A stretch of DNA of 64,000 nt from Locusta migratoria (GCA_026315105.1 CM048755.1:760511301-760575300); one strand, 5' to 3'. Positions 46,924 to 57,800 are shown, counted from the first letter of the stretch. Notes: generated from the sequence alone by a model not told the origin. Numbers and translations are program-made.

Positions 46924-47091
46924 AAGCGAATGTTATGATTTTTACGAATAGTCATGATTTTAAAGGATGTGTTTAGTCAGGAACCTAAGAGTACAGCGTA
47001 ACTTGTGAGTGAACAAGTTGTACTCTTAGGTTCCTGCCTAGCCACACCATTTAAAATCATGACATATTCGTAAAAATCATAACATTCGCTT
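46924..47091. repeat. Long hairpin (two ~71-bp arms)
   Basis: The arm 46924-46994 pairs with 47020-47091 with few mismatches. The central 25 bases form a smaller AACTTGT/ACAAGTT stem, so the whole 168 bp folds on itself. A nearby sequence at 47160-47230 repeats TTCACACTGTCCGTCA twice, typical of MITE ends, so the hairpin may be the core of a decayed MITE. Confidence 0.8.
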
Positions 47092-48229
47092 GTTCGAATA
47101 CCAGTACCTATAGTTTAGTCTAACGACCATAGCTTTAACTGAAAAGTCCATTGACAACGAATTAAGGCCGATTCACACTGTCCGTCATGTCACGGATCCA
47201 TCACATCAAGTTGTATTCACACTGTCCGTCACGATAATTCGCTTTTTCCAGTACTCCATGTTGAAAGTGAGGTTATGAGTGGCGACGTGTTATGTAGAAA
47301 GTCATAATACTGTAATAGAAGAAACAACAATGCTAAATCTTATTGATTGCCAAAATCAACTTTACAATGTATGTTTTGGGATAACTTAATGTGGTAAAGT
47401 GCTGGGAACTGAAACATTTCAAAACATCGACATCTATTTTAAAGCGAAAAAAATAAAGTTTCTTGCTACTGCTAGCGGAGCGAGAGTTGAATGATATATA
47501 TAGATTGTATTGCCATTTTATTCGATGTATACGGTTCCTAGGAAATTACCGGTTACTAACGTGAACTGCTACATTTGAAGTTGAGCAATACTAAAGTTCT
47601 ATTTCCTTCGTTGAATGGTGTGTTAAAATTCAATAGTCGAAAATAAAGTGGAAATTAGACTCGACTTCCTTTTATTTTATTTATTTATTTTTTATTTTTA
47701 CGAGTGCAAAAGTTTTAGCGCCAGTATTTACATTTGCGCCTACTAAGCAAGCCACTAGCTACGTTTACATGTAACACATCTTCCGGAAGACGAAAACCGA
47801 TTTTCGTAAACCGTTTTCCGCTTTTGAAGTGTTTACATTTCTTAATTAGGGCACACAGAAATTCGGGGTATAGTTAACAAATAATATAAAAGATTTTTTA
47901 TATGAAATTCTAGTTGAAAGTGTAGTCAAGCACCGGGTTACAAATTGAAACAAATATTTATAAAAATGATATCAAATGCAGTAAATCGGTTAACACAGCG
48001 AAACACACGTGTGGCCAGCAAATTGTCTAATTTTTTAACAAATAAGTTTACAAATCAATATACGAAGTCTAATAGGAATGAAACAAATGGAGCCGTAACT
48101 TTACATGTAATATAATATATGGCTATACATGTGGCGTTGTCCTGTTGGGAAAAAGTAGAAAGGTGGACAGAGGCGCTAAAAAATTAGTTATAGGAGAGAG
48201 AAGTCCAACTTTGATCACCCGCACGAGAA
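47092..48229. other. Unassigned AT-rich DNA with MITE-like ends
   Basis: Two TTCACACTGTCCGTCA copies lie at about 47177 and 47216. A segment near 47765-47850 (CGTTTACATGTAACACATCT.., ending AAGTGTTTACATTTC) looks like a short inverted-ended element. Neither could be bounded. Confidence 0.35.
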
Positions 48230-49625
48230 TGTCACTATGAACTGTGAAGCAGTATCAACATTTAACTCGTGGCAGATAGCAGTTGTCAGGTCAATGCTTA
48301 CAGTTTCGGCTAGGAAATACACTCACAAACTCAAGTGCAAAATGAGAGTATTGAGTACAAATGTCCCCAGAATGAACTTGTATAAATCACTATCACGTCG
48401 GTATGGCCAGTACAATGGTGGTTGCCTATTCTCAAGTCTCAACCAAACAAGAATATAAAACACAGCTGTTTTGCAGAGCGAACAACTGCAACTGAGCTCC
48501 TGTCCGGATCGACATGTGAAATTTTCTAAGTCCGCGGTCTGCTGCAGGTGGAAACCTCAGTAAACTGAAGTCCAACAAACACACATAACTCAGCCAGAAG
48601 AGCTATTAAAACTCTTCAGATCCTATCTAAAAGAAGACATCCAAACTAGATGGAGCCTACACGAGAAGTCCACTGACTCTTCGTCCGACCATGAAAAAAA
48701 CTGGGTGTCACTGCCCACGTAAACTCTATAGACCAATCATTGGAGAGCTCTAACCTCCGACCAATTAGACGGACAGGCAGCTATGACAGATAGTTAGACC
48801 TGTTGCCTACAAACACAGAGCCAATCGGATCGCCTCCAGAGGACACCACCCGAGTCAACTGTCCTTTCCAAAATTCATCACGCCCATCATTTCCCAGCCT
48901 TTTGCCCTAAAATGCATTTCAAGTCTTATCTAGTGAGCTTGTAGCCCGAATAGCCACAGATAAAGATCAAAGTGGAAAGGGGACATGAAACACCAGACAA
49001 GAGAAGACTCCTTGCGCTCCGAAATTCCACAGGACGCCAGGCAGTATATCACCTTGAAAAAAACGTGGCCTGAGTCAGCCCCCGGCTGTAATTCTGCTGA
49101 TAGAGCAGGTAGAGCAGGTAGAAGATAACCTCCCCAAAGCCGTACACTAAGAGGCTCCGTGACGATAGGAACCCCGCGGAATGCGACCCACACTGCCCGC
49201 TATCTAGAAGGGAAGTGATACATTATTGAATGTTTTCCAGAGTGTGGAGGCACCTCAGGTAGTGAGCCTACAGACATATAGGTCCCGCCTCGCAAACTGT
49301 CCCCATAAACGCATTGCCAGCGATCAGCCTCGTCGACACTGCCAGCCCAACTCTGTCTTCCGAAGGCAGGGACAGCGCCTAACAGCTAACTAATACAATT
49401 CCCAAGTACAAAGAGAAAATTGTCACTCAAGAGACATACTGCAGATTCACCAAACAATAGATTCTGAGGCACACCCTTATGACATGCAAGAATAAATTTT
49501 GAAGAGAGAGAAAAAAAAAAAGGACTAGCAAATTGCTCCCAATACACACAGCACACACAAAAGCACCAGAAAGAGAGAAAATAAATGAACAAATAATTGA
49601 CCACCCTACAAGGCAACTAGGATGA
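48230..49625. other. GC-richer block, possibly a solo LTR or UTR
   Basis: About 1.4 kb stands out from its AT-rich flanks in base composition. Minus-strand reading shows a TATA-like TTTTATATTC (about 48455) and long stop-poor stretches (49193-48930), but nothing I recognise. A long terminal repeat is possible. I could not find matching TG..CA ends, a primer-binding site or a duplication. Confidence 0.3.
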
Positions 49626-50821
49626 GCCCGATTACTAAAAAGTCACAATGCATGTTTTGTTTACTTAACTTGTCCATATGTCAGCTCTGTTGTATGGTAT
49701 TTAGAATGTCCCATGACATAACATGCAACGAATCAGTGACAAACCCATTAATTACTCAGTAATTTTCAAATTAGTATAGTACAGTAAGATGGACTGCTTA
49801 CCAGTACAGTTTCACAGAACTCGTTGATGTGCACCTTGTCCTGTTCCGAGGCCTGAGAGGTCATGTAAACTGAATCCCCTTTATTATTTCCTATCGGAAT
49901 ATGTAAATTCACACATGTACAAGACCCCAGTGGATACGGAGATGGAATTAGTTGTCAGAATTGTAGCTGCTCATGATGCAATTTGAAGTACACTGAGGCT
50001 ATTTGTCAGGGTGCGTTAGAATCTTGTTTACTGATGACATACTTGGATTGATGGTTATCAGTTTCAGCACATTTTGTAACTTATAGTGAAAATTGTATGT
50101 TCATTATGTCAGTATGGTATTTGCAGTTAATTGTAACTAATGTAAATAAAAAAGTATACAGTATTGTTGTTGTTTTTAGTATTATCTCCATAAGCTATCT
50201 TCGCTGACCCTAAGTTTCCTACCTCAGTGGAGCATCCTTACATCCTGAACGCTCATATGGAAACTCCCCGTATAGTTGATTGCTACTACTATGAAAATGT
50301 GAAATTAATTTATGCAACACTTTGTTTCACATGAAGGGGAAGTTGATTGGCTGTAAAAAAAAAGATGTGTTTAAATTTTATTGGTTCTTGAGTATCAGCA
50401 CAAACATAAATGCATTAAATGTATAACAAGAATAACAACTACTGTTTGCAATAATCTAGGAGTAATTAGAAGGTCATATCTTGGTAGTATAGCTTGCCCA
50501 ATATTTGTTACTTGTTTTTGAATATTTGATTGTTCAGTAGGCAAGATATGTCAGAAGCTAACTTCTTACATTCTCAGAAAGATTTTAACCTGATGGAAGT
50601 CAAGTCTCCTGTTTTTATTTCATTCAACAGTGCTTGTTAATACTTGTATATACTTCTGTATCTATTAAGTATGTAACCTCACACAGTCATTTAGTGTTTT
50701 CTAAATTCATTGTTTCATAATTAATTTTCTTCTGTAAATGATAATGAAACAACAGTAGAAGTTGCTATGTTTTTGACACTATGAACTTTCACCTGCCTAT
50801 TCATGATTAGAGACCTTAAAA
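49626..50821. other. Unassigned AT-rich DNA
   Basis: No coding sequence, splice-bounded exon or repeat family was recognised. Confidence 0.5.
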
Positions 50822-51280
50822 ATTAGCATCTATTTTTGGCAAAATTAGCCTCTATTTTTGGCAAAATTAGCCTCTATTTTTGGCAAAATTAGCCTCTATT
50901 TTTGGCAAAATTAGCCTCTATTTTTGGCAAAATTAGCCTCTATTTTTGGCAAAATTAGCCTCTATTTTTGGCAAAATTAGCCTCTATTTTTGGCAAAATT
51001 AGCCTCTATTTTTGGCAAAATTAGCCTCTATTTTTGGCAAAATTAGCCTCTATTTTTGGCAAAATTAGCCTCTATTTTTGGCAAAATTAGCCTCTATTTT
51101 TGGCAAAATTAGCCTCTATTTTTGGCAAAATTAGCCTCTATTTTTGGCAAAATTAGCCTCTATTTTTGGCAAAATTAGCATCTATTTTTGGCAAAATTAG
51201 CATCTATTTTTGGCAAAATTAGCATCTATTTTTGGCAAAATTAGCATCTATTTTTGGCAAAATTAGCATGTATTTTCGGA
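50822..51280. repeat. 22-bp minisatellite, ~21 units
   Basis: The unit is ATTAGCCTCTATTTTTGGCAAA. Twenty full units run from 50822 to 51261, followed by a partial diverged one. The first unit and the last several read ATTAGCATC. The central block of about 15 reads ATTAGCCTC. The units are otherwise nearly identical. The array lies on the 3' side of the minus-strand hAT gene. Confidence 0.95.
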
Positions 51281-51443
51281 CATCATATGTATATAGCCTA
51301 TTGAATAAGTATCTCGTTACTTCCCCTTACAAATGTACGGTATATCACACCTTTTATGTGATAAATGCTTTATTAATTACTATTATTTAATCAATCTGTT
51401 TAAGGAAAGAAAGGAAACTGATATTTTACAACATATTTTAAGA

Positions 51444-51446
<3 letters not shown>

Positions 51447-51489
<43 letters not shown>

Positions 51490-51490
51490 T
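51447..51490. repeat. (ATT)n microsatellite
   Basis: About fifteen ATT units directly follow the 3' end of the hAT coding sequence (minus strand). Confidence 0.9.
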
Positions 51491-52518
51491 AATTTTTCAA
51501 AGAAAGGATTGTACATATTTCAGCATTTCTCTCTTTGATATTGCATCTCCTATCTGTCACTACTGTGTTGTAGTGAGATAAATCATGCTCGCTGTCAACA
51601 TTGTTAGTTTGAGTCCACAACAAAGCGAAACAATGTTTTGCAAACATTTCAAGATCTTTTTCAGTGCAAATAGCACTCAAAACACCCGTGGTATCGACAC
51701 TATCACTTTCTTTAAACCGCTGTTGTAAAATTCTTTTTAAATGGGCATAGCCACTAGACACTGCTTATCTTGATAAACTTAGACATAGTTTCCATTACAA
51801 CGGCTTTATCAGGAGAGTTTAAAATGACATTCCTTGGTGAAAGCGTGTGAGCTGTAGACTCTCGAATTCCTTATGATTTGGGTCTTTGCTTTTTGGCAGA
51901 ATTAGCTGCCTTGCTAAACACATCTTTACATACAGCCTGCTCTAGAGTATTTAGAGCATGCAGTGCTTGTGTTCCTTGTGAGAACTGTCCTCCACATACA
52001 GTTACCAAATTTAATTCTAGATTGGCCAGTTTTGGGTACAGAATATTATCTGTAGGATAGTTTGAGCCCTCAAGCAAAGTTAAGAGCGCCACAAGCTGCC
52101 TGACATGATCTTTCAAAACACCGTGTGTGTGGAATCTTTTCACGTCTTTGTCTCTTATTTGCCTCTCTCATTTCTGACAACTTAAAGAACTCTACAATGT
52201 CAAGGAAATAAATTTCTAAATAGAACACTGATTGAAACCAGCTGTTCCACCGAGCAACTAATGTTAATCAAAACTGCTTAGCTTCCTTGAAACCATTTTT
52301 TGCCTTGAGAAACTGGATGTATTTGTAGTTTCACTTCCTTGTAGTTAGGAATGTTGATTTTACCATTGTCACCACTTCATTCCATTCACACACAACTGTT
52401 GTGAAGCATTTGCCAATTAAACTGACTTTGTGTGCCCAACAGTGCACATGAATCAGATGGTCAACAATAATCACTTTTAAAGTATCTTAACAGAGTGTCA
52501 TATATGGAGCACTGTCAC
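51489..52518 (-). pseudogene. hAT-like transposase, 3' exon part
   Basis: Minus-strand order from 52518: SDSAPYMTLC (second catalytic D region), DHLIHVHCWAHKVSLIGKCF (the C-x2-H of hAT cores), RWNSWFQSVFYLEIYFLDIVEFF, then 52143-51871 (VRQLVALLTLLEGSNYP, YPKLANLELNLVTVCGG) and the 51761-51489 C-terminus. The frame is continuous through the core, with in-frame stops near 52488 and 52340. It belongs to one gene with 55717-55954 and 57028-57135. The element at 52521-55714 is inserted between this part and the next. Confidence 0.8.
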
Positions 52519-52971
52519 TAGAGTTCAGAGCAGCTACGAAGGCGGGCGAGGCGAGCGTTCTGCGCAGAGAGAGAGGGGAGATACTTTGCGACGCTGCCAG
52601 TTTCCTTCCATCAGTTCGCGCACTCTGACAGCTGACAGTGCACACAAGCGTAAACATTGTGCCACAGTGAGCGCGCACGCTGTCAATGTCCACAATTTAG
52701 TTCCTTTCTTTAAACACTTTTATAATTTTAATAGTTTAGAATAATGTTTTTCTAATTAAAAGATTTCTTTGTATAACTAAATTAGGCATCCACAGCGATC
52801 CAAAGTACTGATACTTGAAGTATTTCAGTTATCGGTACGTATGACCTTAAAGGTATCAATGACTAATCGTAATGGTTTAATAGGTTGCACAGTGAAAGAA
52901 AATCAATATTTGGTAAACCATTTAACGATCTATGTATGGAGGCCTACTAGAAAGAAATAAATTCTCTTGCC

Positions 52972-53219
52972 AGGATCGCACTGTATTTTAATTTCCACGC
53001 AACTAGTTTCAACAGACCAGTTAACATCTTCAGATCTTGTGGAATACCTAATTTATAAATTTAGATCTTTTATAAATTTAGCTCTTGCTCCCAGAATGAG
53101 AGCAGATCTGAATATTAATACAGCAGCATATTTTATAAAGTAGGTATTCCACAAGATCTGAAGATAGTAGATTGTCTGTTGAAACTAGTTATGTGGAAAT
53201 TAAAATACAGCACGATCCT
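52972..53219. repeat. Fold-back element, ~75-bp arms
   Basis: The arms begin AGGATCG and end CGATCCT. They contain GTATTTTAATTTCCAC, ACTAGTTTCAACAGAC and CTTCAGATCTTGTGGAATACC in inverted positions, around an 80-base AT-rich centre. This MITE-like insertion lies within the DD82E element. No duplication was found. Confidence 0.8.
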
Positions 53220-53239
53220 AACAAGAACATATTAAGCTT

Positions 53240-53242
<3 letters not shown>

Positions 53243-53303
<61 letters not shown>
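53243..53303. repeat. (AC)n microsatellite
   Basis: About thirty AC units directly downstream of the fold-back. Confidence 0.95.
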
Positions 53304-53306
<3 letters not shown>

Positions 53307-53429
53307 CCACAGTCCAGTTTTCCTATTTCAAAGAACAGGACAGCAAAACCGCTGCGACTATTACAGAACTATTAAAGAACACGACCGGTTACGAAATTTA
53401 CAAATGAATAAAGAAGTGTCAGAATTTCA

Positions 53430-53556
53430 ATATTTTTAATATATAGGTGGGAAGGTCTTGTTTACTTACGTTAAATCATTATATAACATAATATTTTAAT
53501 GGTTTGACGTAAACAGACACAGACCTCTCCACCTTCATATTAAAAATACTGAGAGC
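53430..53556. repeat. Imperfect inverted repeat
   Basis: CAATATTTTTAATATATAGG..TTTACTTACGTTAAATCATT pairs with AATGGTTTGACGTAAACAGA..CCTTCATATTAAAAATACTG, with arms of about 57 bases. The outer flanks (ACTATTAAAGAAC against GTTCTTTATT) also pair weakly. It is probably another small fold-back. Confidence 0.6.
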
Positions 53557-53850
53557 GTTTTAACTGTAATAGTTCTTTATTCATTTATAAACTGATAAAA
53601 CACATGAAAAAGCAACTGTAAATTGCGAAACCGATAGTATTATTTAATAAGGGATTTTAACAATCACAGTTGTTCTGTTCTTTGAATATAAGAAAATATT
53701 ATTAATAATCCAAATAGCGATCACGCCCTACATGTGCAACTTATTCGAACATATTGTTTTATGAATAATTATTAATAATTTTAAAGTAGCTGCAGTCAGT
53801 CATAGGAACAAAGCCATAAGTACTAGTAAGTGACAGGCTACTTACATACT

Positions 53851-54640
53851 TCACGGTAAAAAATCAGTGCCATTGTCTTCTTCGCTGTCGGACGTTGAGA
53901 AATCGCATTCTGCAAGATTTATAACGAATGGTTCCATAATAGTGTCCCTGCCAATTTCTCTCTCGTGATCTTCTTCCTGCAATTTCTCTGCATGTCTTAC
54001 GCAAGCTGCCCATGCAGATTCTGAGATGCTGTCCATTGCCTCATGCGTAAGTCTCTCAACATCTGCAATTTTAAATGTTTTGTTTTTTTCTGCAATATAT
54101 GCTTTGACCTGAGCCCATACCAGTTCAATTGGGTTATAGTGACAATGATATGGTGGTAACCTAACAACACGATGTTTGTGCTGTTTTGCAATTTCATCTA
54201 TCTCATAAACTTTGTATGCTGGCTTGTTTGCATTGACAAGAACCAGCAATTCTGCTCTGGTATGTGAGGAGCTGTGAGGTATTCTGTTTGATGTTAACCA
54301 TGCAATAATGTCCCTCTTTCTGGAATTCGTGGAGGGAACTCTGTTGACTTGCACGGAATAGATGCTCGTATTGTCCATGACAATAACAGAACAAGGAGGT
54401 ATGTAAGGCAACAGTTGTTCTTTAAACCACTTTTTGAAGATACTGTATGTCATCTCAGAATGGTAATCTTCAGAATTCTTAGCCTTTGAAGCCTTAAAAA
54501 TCAGCTTACTCTGGGGAATGAAGCCAGTTTCTGCTGATCCGACATGAAGCACTATAATTCTGCCGCCCTTACCCACTGGAACTTTCAGTCCACCGTATCC
54601 ATCACTCATTTTCCAGCACATAACCCTTGCATGATTCTGG
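53851..54640 (-). pseudogene. DD82E transposase, catalytic C-terminal part
   Basis: The frame runs from about 54640 to 53851. MCWKMSDGYGGLKVPVGKGGR is followed by VIVMDNTSIYS (second catalytic D at the DN pair), the RKRDIIAWL block and LPPYHCHYNPIELVWAQVKAYI (catalytic E). There are 82 residues between D and E. The first D lies across the repeat insertion, in YYLDET. The tail is acidic (STSDSEEDNGTD). This half is open for 256 residues with no stop, so the copy was recently intact. Confidence 0.88.
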
Positions 54641-54649
54641 TTGACGAAA

Positions 54650-54925
54650 CTCTACATCTACATACATACTCCGCAATTCACCGTAAGGTGCATGGCGGGG
54701 GGTACACTGTACCACTACTAGGCATTTCCTTTCCTATTCCACTCCCAAATTGAACGAGGAAAAAAAAGAATGCCTATATGCCTCCGTACAAGCCCTAATT
54801 TCTTATATCTTGTCTTTGTGATCTTTATGCGAAATGTAAGTAGGCGGCAGCAAGATCGTACTACACTCAGCTTCAAATTCCGGCCCTCTAAATTTACTTC
54901 ACAGAAATTCACGAAAACAACGTCA
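54650..54925. repeat. Interspersed repeat inserted in the transposase gene
   Basis: The block starts at CTCTACATCTACATACATACTC and contains GTACACTGTACCACTACTAG, TTCCTTTCCTATTCCACTC and GTAAGTAGGCGGCAGCAAGATC. It matches a repeat I recall as very abundant in locust and other insect DNA, probably a fragment of a non-LTR element. It separates DET of the first catalytic motif from the following VNQNHARVM codons. The duplication is unclear. Confidence 0.7.
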
Positions 54926-55558
54926 AGTCTCATCTAAATAATACATTCGAGAGGTGCCGGCTTCTCTAATCTGCTGCATTGTTCTTAAAAGCACAGTCCT
55001 TGCAGCTACAATGCCACTACGTTCCAACAGTAATTTCCTCCCGTCATTTGTTTTCTGATACCTGAACCCCATGTCCTTCAGTATCCTCAACATGGTCCAT
55101 TTACTTCCGTTAAAATTTTCTGCTTCTTTCATATGTGAAACCAATTTTTCAGCAGTCGGATATTCGCCTCTAGCGTACATGCCGAGTACTATGCGGCAGA
55201 AAACGTTTTTCACAAAATCGTCTAGCTCACCTACTTCTTTTTTGCGATTGTGACGTTTGCCTGGCGATTTAAAAACAGCTGAGCCACATGCCAGCAGCGA
55301 CTCGTTAGCTTCGCTGGATATCCTTTTATCAGTCCTCAAGCCAATGCCGCAAGCCTCGGCCGTCTGCTCCTGGCACCTGGCAACGGCGCAACCTGCACCT
55401 TGTGCTGGTGCGGCCTCAGCAGAAGACAGACTTTTGAAGTACTGATACACACGGTACACTATTCCTCTTGCCTGTTTGTGCAGAACTTGGTGTGATTGCT
55501 TAACATCACTCATAATGTACACTATTATGGCAAAATAATCACTTAGCCCAGAACACAA
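54926..55558 (-). pseudogene. DD82E transposase, N-terminal part
   Basis: It starts at 55558 (MCSGLSDYF) or at the internal M of MSDVKQSHQVLHKQARGIVYRVYQYF, which fits better as the native start (about 55513). The region includes an alanine/cysteine-rich segment and a helix-turn-helix-like stretch (LDDFVKNVFCRIVLGMYARGEYPTAEKLVSHMKE). It ends YYLDET at the first catalytic D. It is fully open up to the repeat insertion. Together with 53851-54640 it gives one transposase gene disrupted by a single insertion. Confidence 0.85.
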
Positions 55559-55716
55559 ACACTAATAAACACCGAACTTCACGAACACAGCATGACCCGC
55601 ACAGTACGAAGACAGGAATGCCACTAGTGCGTGGTTGGCTGAAGATCACGTGGTGCACTTCCGCTTGCTACTGCGCATCTGACCTTGACCCGCCTTCGTA
55701 GCTGCTCTCCACTCTA

Positions 55717-55954
55717 ACAAATACACGAACTGCACCATATGCCACTTTGTGTTCATTTAGTGTTTCTAATATTATTCTGCAAAAGTTTGTGGCATTTGCT
55801 GCTTCTAGAAATTTCACAGCAGCAGGGAATATCTTCCGTTCTTCTTCATCAGACACACAGCGTCCTATTATGTCCGTTGCTTCATCACAAAGAATATTTA
55901 TTTGTTTGCCAGATGTAGCTTCAGTGATGGATTGTTTGTGGTCACAAGCAATTT
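55717..55954 (-). pseudogene. hAT-like transposase, middle exon part
   Basis: From the acceptor at 55955 (TTTATTCCTAG) the exon reads AA-ATT-GCT..., giving EIACDHKQSITEATSGKQINILCDEATDIIG. CDEATD is the first catalytic aspartate motif of hAT transposases. It continues AANATNFCRIILETLNEHKVAYGAVRVFV and stops at the TA insertion site of the DD82E element. No stop or shift is seen in this exon. Confidence 0.8.
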
Positions 55955-57027
55955 CTAGGAATAAAGAAACAAAATCATGTAACGCAAAAGACATAATAAT
56001 CACAAGATTGTCATAATAGTTTATCTTACTCTTCAGGTTAGTTTGTGGAGTGTAATGTTATTCATTAGCTAGAAAATAAGCTTGCAACGATAGAAATTGA
56101 TACAATACTTTCATTATATCCAACAGTCAATTCTTCTTTTACTTTGTGAGAGACTCATTAAGACAAAACCTTGTCTCACAAATTGTATTTTTGACTGTAA
56201 CGTGTAATCTTAAATGTGGTCTTCTGTGTGTGAGCTTTGCAATATTATAGTAACTATAATGCAAAGATGCGAAAATTTTCCAGTAAGTAGGCACATTGAT
56301 GTTTCTTGTTTTATAGCTAGTGGCAGATATAAAAATAATTGTACTCACAAAAGAAGTGAACTATGAAAATGTGGAACATGTGATTTTTTGCATAAAAGGA
56401 AGTTCAAAATTTCATTAACTGCAATAAGTTGAGGATTTTTATGTTTTAGCTGCGGGTAAAATTCGGCACTGGTTACAGGTAAGATGATATCCATTTGTTC
56501 ATATTTTCCGTACAATTACTGTGGAAAGTAATAAGCGCAGCTTTCCTTCCACTGTTACTCGGCCAGCAATTTAAATGGTGCTCCTCTCGACAGCCACTGC
56601 ATGAATCGTCAATTTATTGTGACTTAAAGCAGCAATTCAGATACATAACACTAGCAAGGAAATACAGTAACAAAAATATTGCAGTGGGCTTATTCACGAG
56701 AATGTATTTGACAGAAGGGTAATTTAAGAAAATTAATAGGTTAAGAAAATCACGACTAGTAGCAGAAACATTTAAAAGTCAAAACTGCCGTACTAATTTT
56801 GAAGAGTAATGAACAAGGGCAAGAATTATATGTTCAGAATACACGTTTCTTCTGTACATTACTTGACTTGCGAACTTCCATTCGTTGCAAATAAAGTGAT
56901 ATTCTCGTTGCACACAAACATTGCATATTCTTCGGATAACATTTAGTGCACTGAAACTAAGCACTGTTTTACTATTATTATTTGTAACATTCACGATACT
57001 GTCAGGTCACAAAAGCAAATAACTTAC
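55955..57027 (-). other. Predicted intron of the hAT gene
   Basis: On the minus strand the donor is CAG|GTAAGT at 57028/57027 and the acceptor is TTTATTCCTAG at 55955. The upstream exon ends with one base of a codon (CCA-G) and the downstream exon begins AA, so splicing gives GAA and keeps the frame. The intron is AT-rich with no recognised repeat. Confidence 0.65.
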
Positions 57028-57135
57028 CTGGCAAATATTTCTCATGCAATGTCCTTATACATGGTATATTTTCGTTAGCTATTTTGTTACCCCATGACTG
57101 TATGGCTTGATTTTCCAGCTTTTCAAGTGGAATGT
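57028..57135 (-). pseudogene. hAT-like transposase, upstream exon fragment
   Basis: The minus strand reads ANIPLEKLENQAIQSWG and ENIPCIRTLHEKYLP, then the donor GTAAGT. An ANIPLxKL..LRxxYLP-type block is usual before the catalytic core of this hAT group. The homology stops at about 57135, exactly where plus-strand piggyBac coding sequence begins, so the 5' part of the hAT gene has been lost or displaced. Confidence 0.72.
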
Positions 57136-57137
57136 TG

Positions 57138-57800
57138 GCTTTTGTGTGACTGTCAGACTGGATACATACTGGACTTCATTGAGTATACAGGCACCACGAG
57201 TGAAATTGGCTTTCACAATCTGGGGAAAAGTGGCGACGTAGTCGAAACACTGCCAAAACCATATTTGCAATGGGGGCACATGCTCTATGTTGACAACTGA
57301 TATGCCAGCTCAGAACTGTTCTTCAGGGTTGATAATCATGGCTTGAACGCATGTGGTACTGTTCGAAAAAACAGGCATAACTTGCTAGAATTTCAGGACA
57401 ATCTGAAACATGGAGAAGTACAGTTTATGTCCACGTATACAATGCTTGCCATGAAGTGGTGCAATAAGATTGAAGTGCGGATGTTAACCACCTGAAACAC
57501 TACAGAAATGTGTGATACAGAGAAGACAGACAGAAAGACCAGTGAAAGACACATGAAACCCCAATGTCTTGCAGATTGCAATGCGAATATAGGGGAATAT
57601 GACCACAACTGACATGCTACTGAGTTCAGTCAAATCAGTGAGAAAGATGATAAAATGGTGCAAGAAGTTCTTTTTCCGTATATTAGATCTGTTCATTTTA
57701 AATGCCCATGCTCTAAACAGAGAAGTAACAGGGCAAAACATGCCAGTAGTAGAATTTTACTTGTTGAAATTACACCACAGAACGGGGGAAGCTGGCAGAG
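57138..57800 (+). pseudogene. piggyBac-like transposase, C-terminal half
   Basis: The plus strand reads LLCDCQTGYILDFIEYTGTT (first catalytic D region), LGKSGDVVETLPKPYLQWGHMLYVDN (second D; the next codon is TGA where W is expected), NACGTVRKNRHNL and GEVQFMSTYTMLAMKWCNK. After a shift at about 57600 it continues TDMLLSSVKSVRKMIKWCKKFFFRILDLFILNAHALNREVTG (third D block). The 5' third is absent, with at least two stops and one shift. No TTAA-flanked ends were located. Confidence 0.85.

Larger units (their letters stand above)
52521..55714 (-). mobile_element. DD82E Tc1/mariner-superfamily transposon
   Basis: The left tip is GAGTTCAGAGCAGCTACGAA and the right tip, inverted, is GAGTGGAGAGCAGCTACGAA. 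Both continue AGGCGGG. TA lies on each side (52519-52520 and 55715-55716). Removing the element with one TA rejoins the hAT frame exactly (FV-SDSAPY). The interior holds a two-part transposase gene, fold-backs, a CA microsatellite and an inserted repeat. The DDE core has 82 residues between the second D and the E, the spacing reported for the DD82E (Sailor) group (recall). Confidence 0.88.

Noticed and set aside
48230..49625. Full LTR retrotransposon
   Set aside because: No paired long repeats, no polyprotein motifs and no primer-binding site were found in the window.
52487..52693. Minus-strand frame across the left end of the DD82E element
   Set aside because: It joins element tip and hAT codons by chance. 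The true hAT frame is interrupted at the TA.
3..53219. Possible kinship of the hairpins at 3-92 and 52972-53219 (both have GTTTCAA..CATC..TCAG-like order)
   Set aside because: The match is short and gapped, and too weak to claim a family.
57079..57279. Minus-strand frame over the piggyBac segment
   Set aside because: The plus-strand reading has clear piggyBac blocks. Only the part below about 57135 is real on the minus strand, in another frame (hAT).
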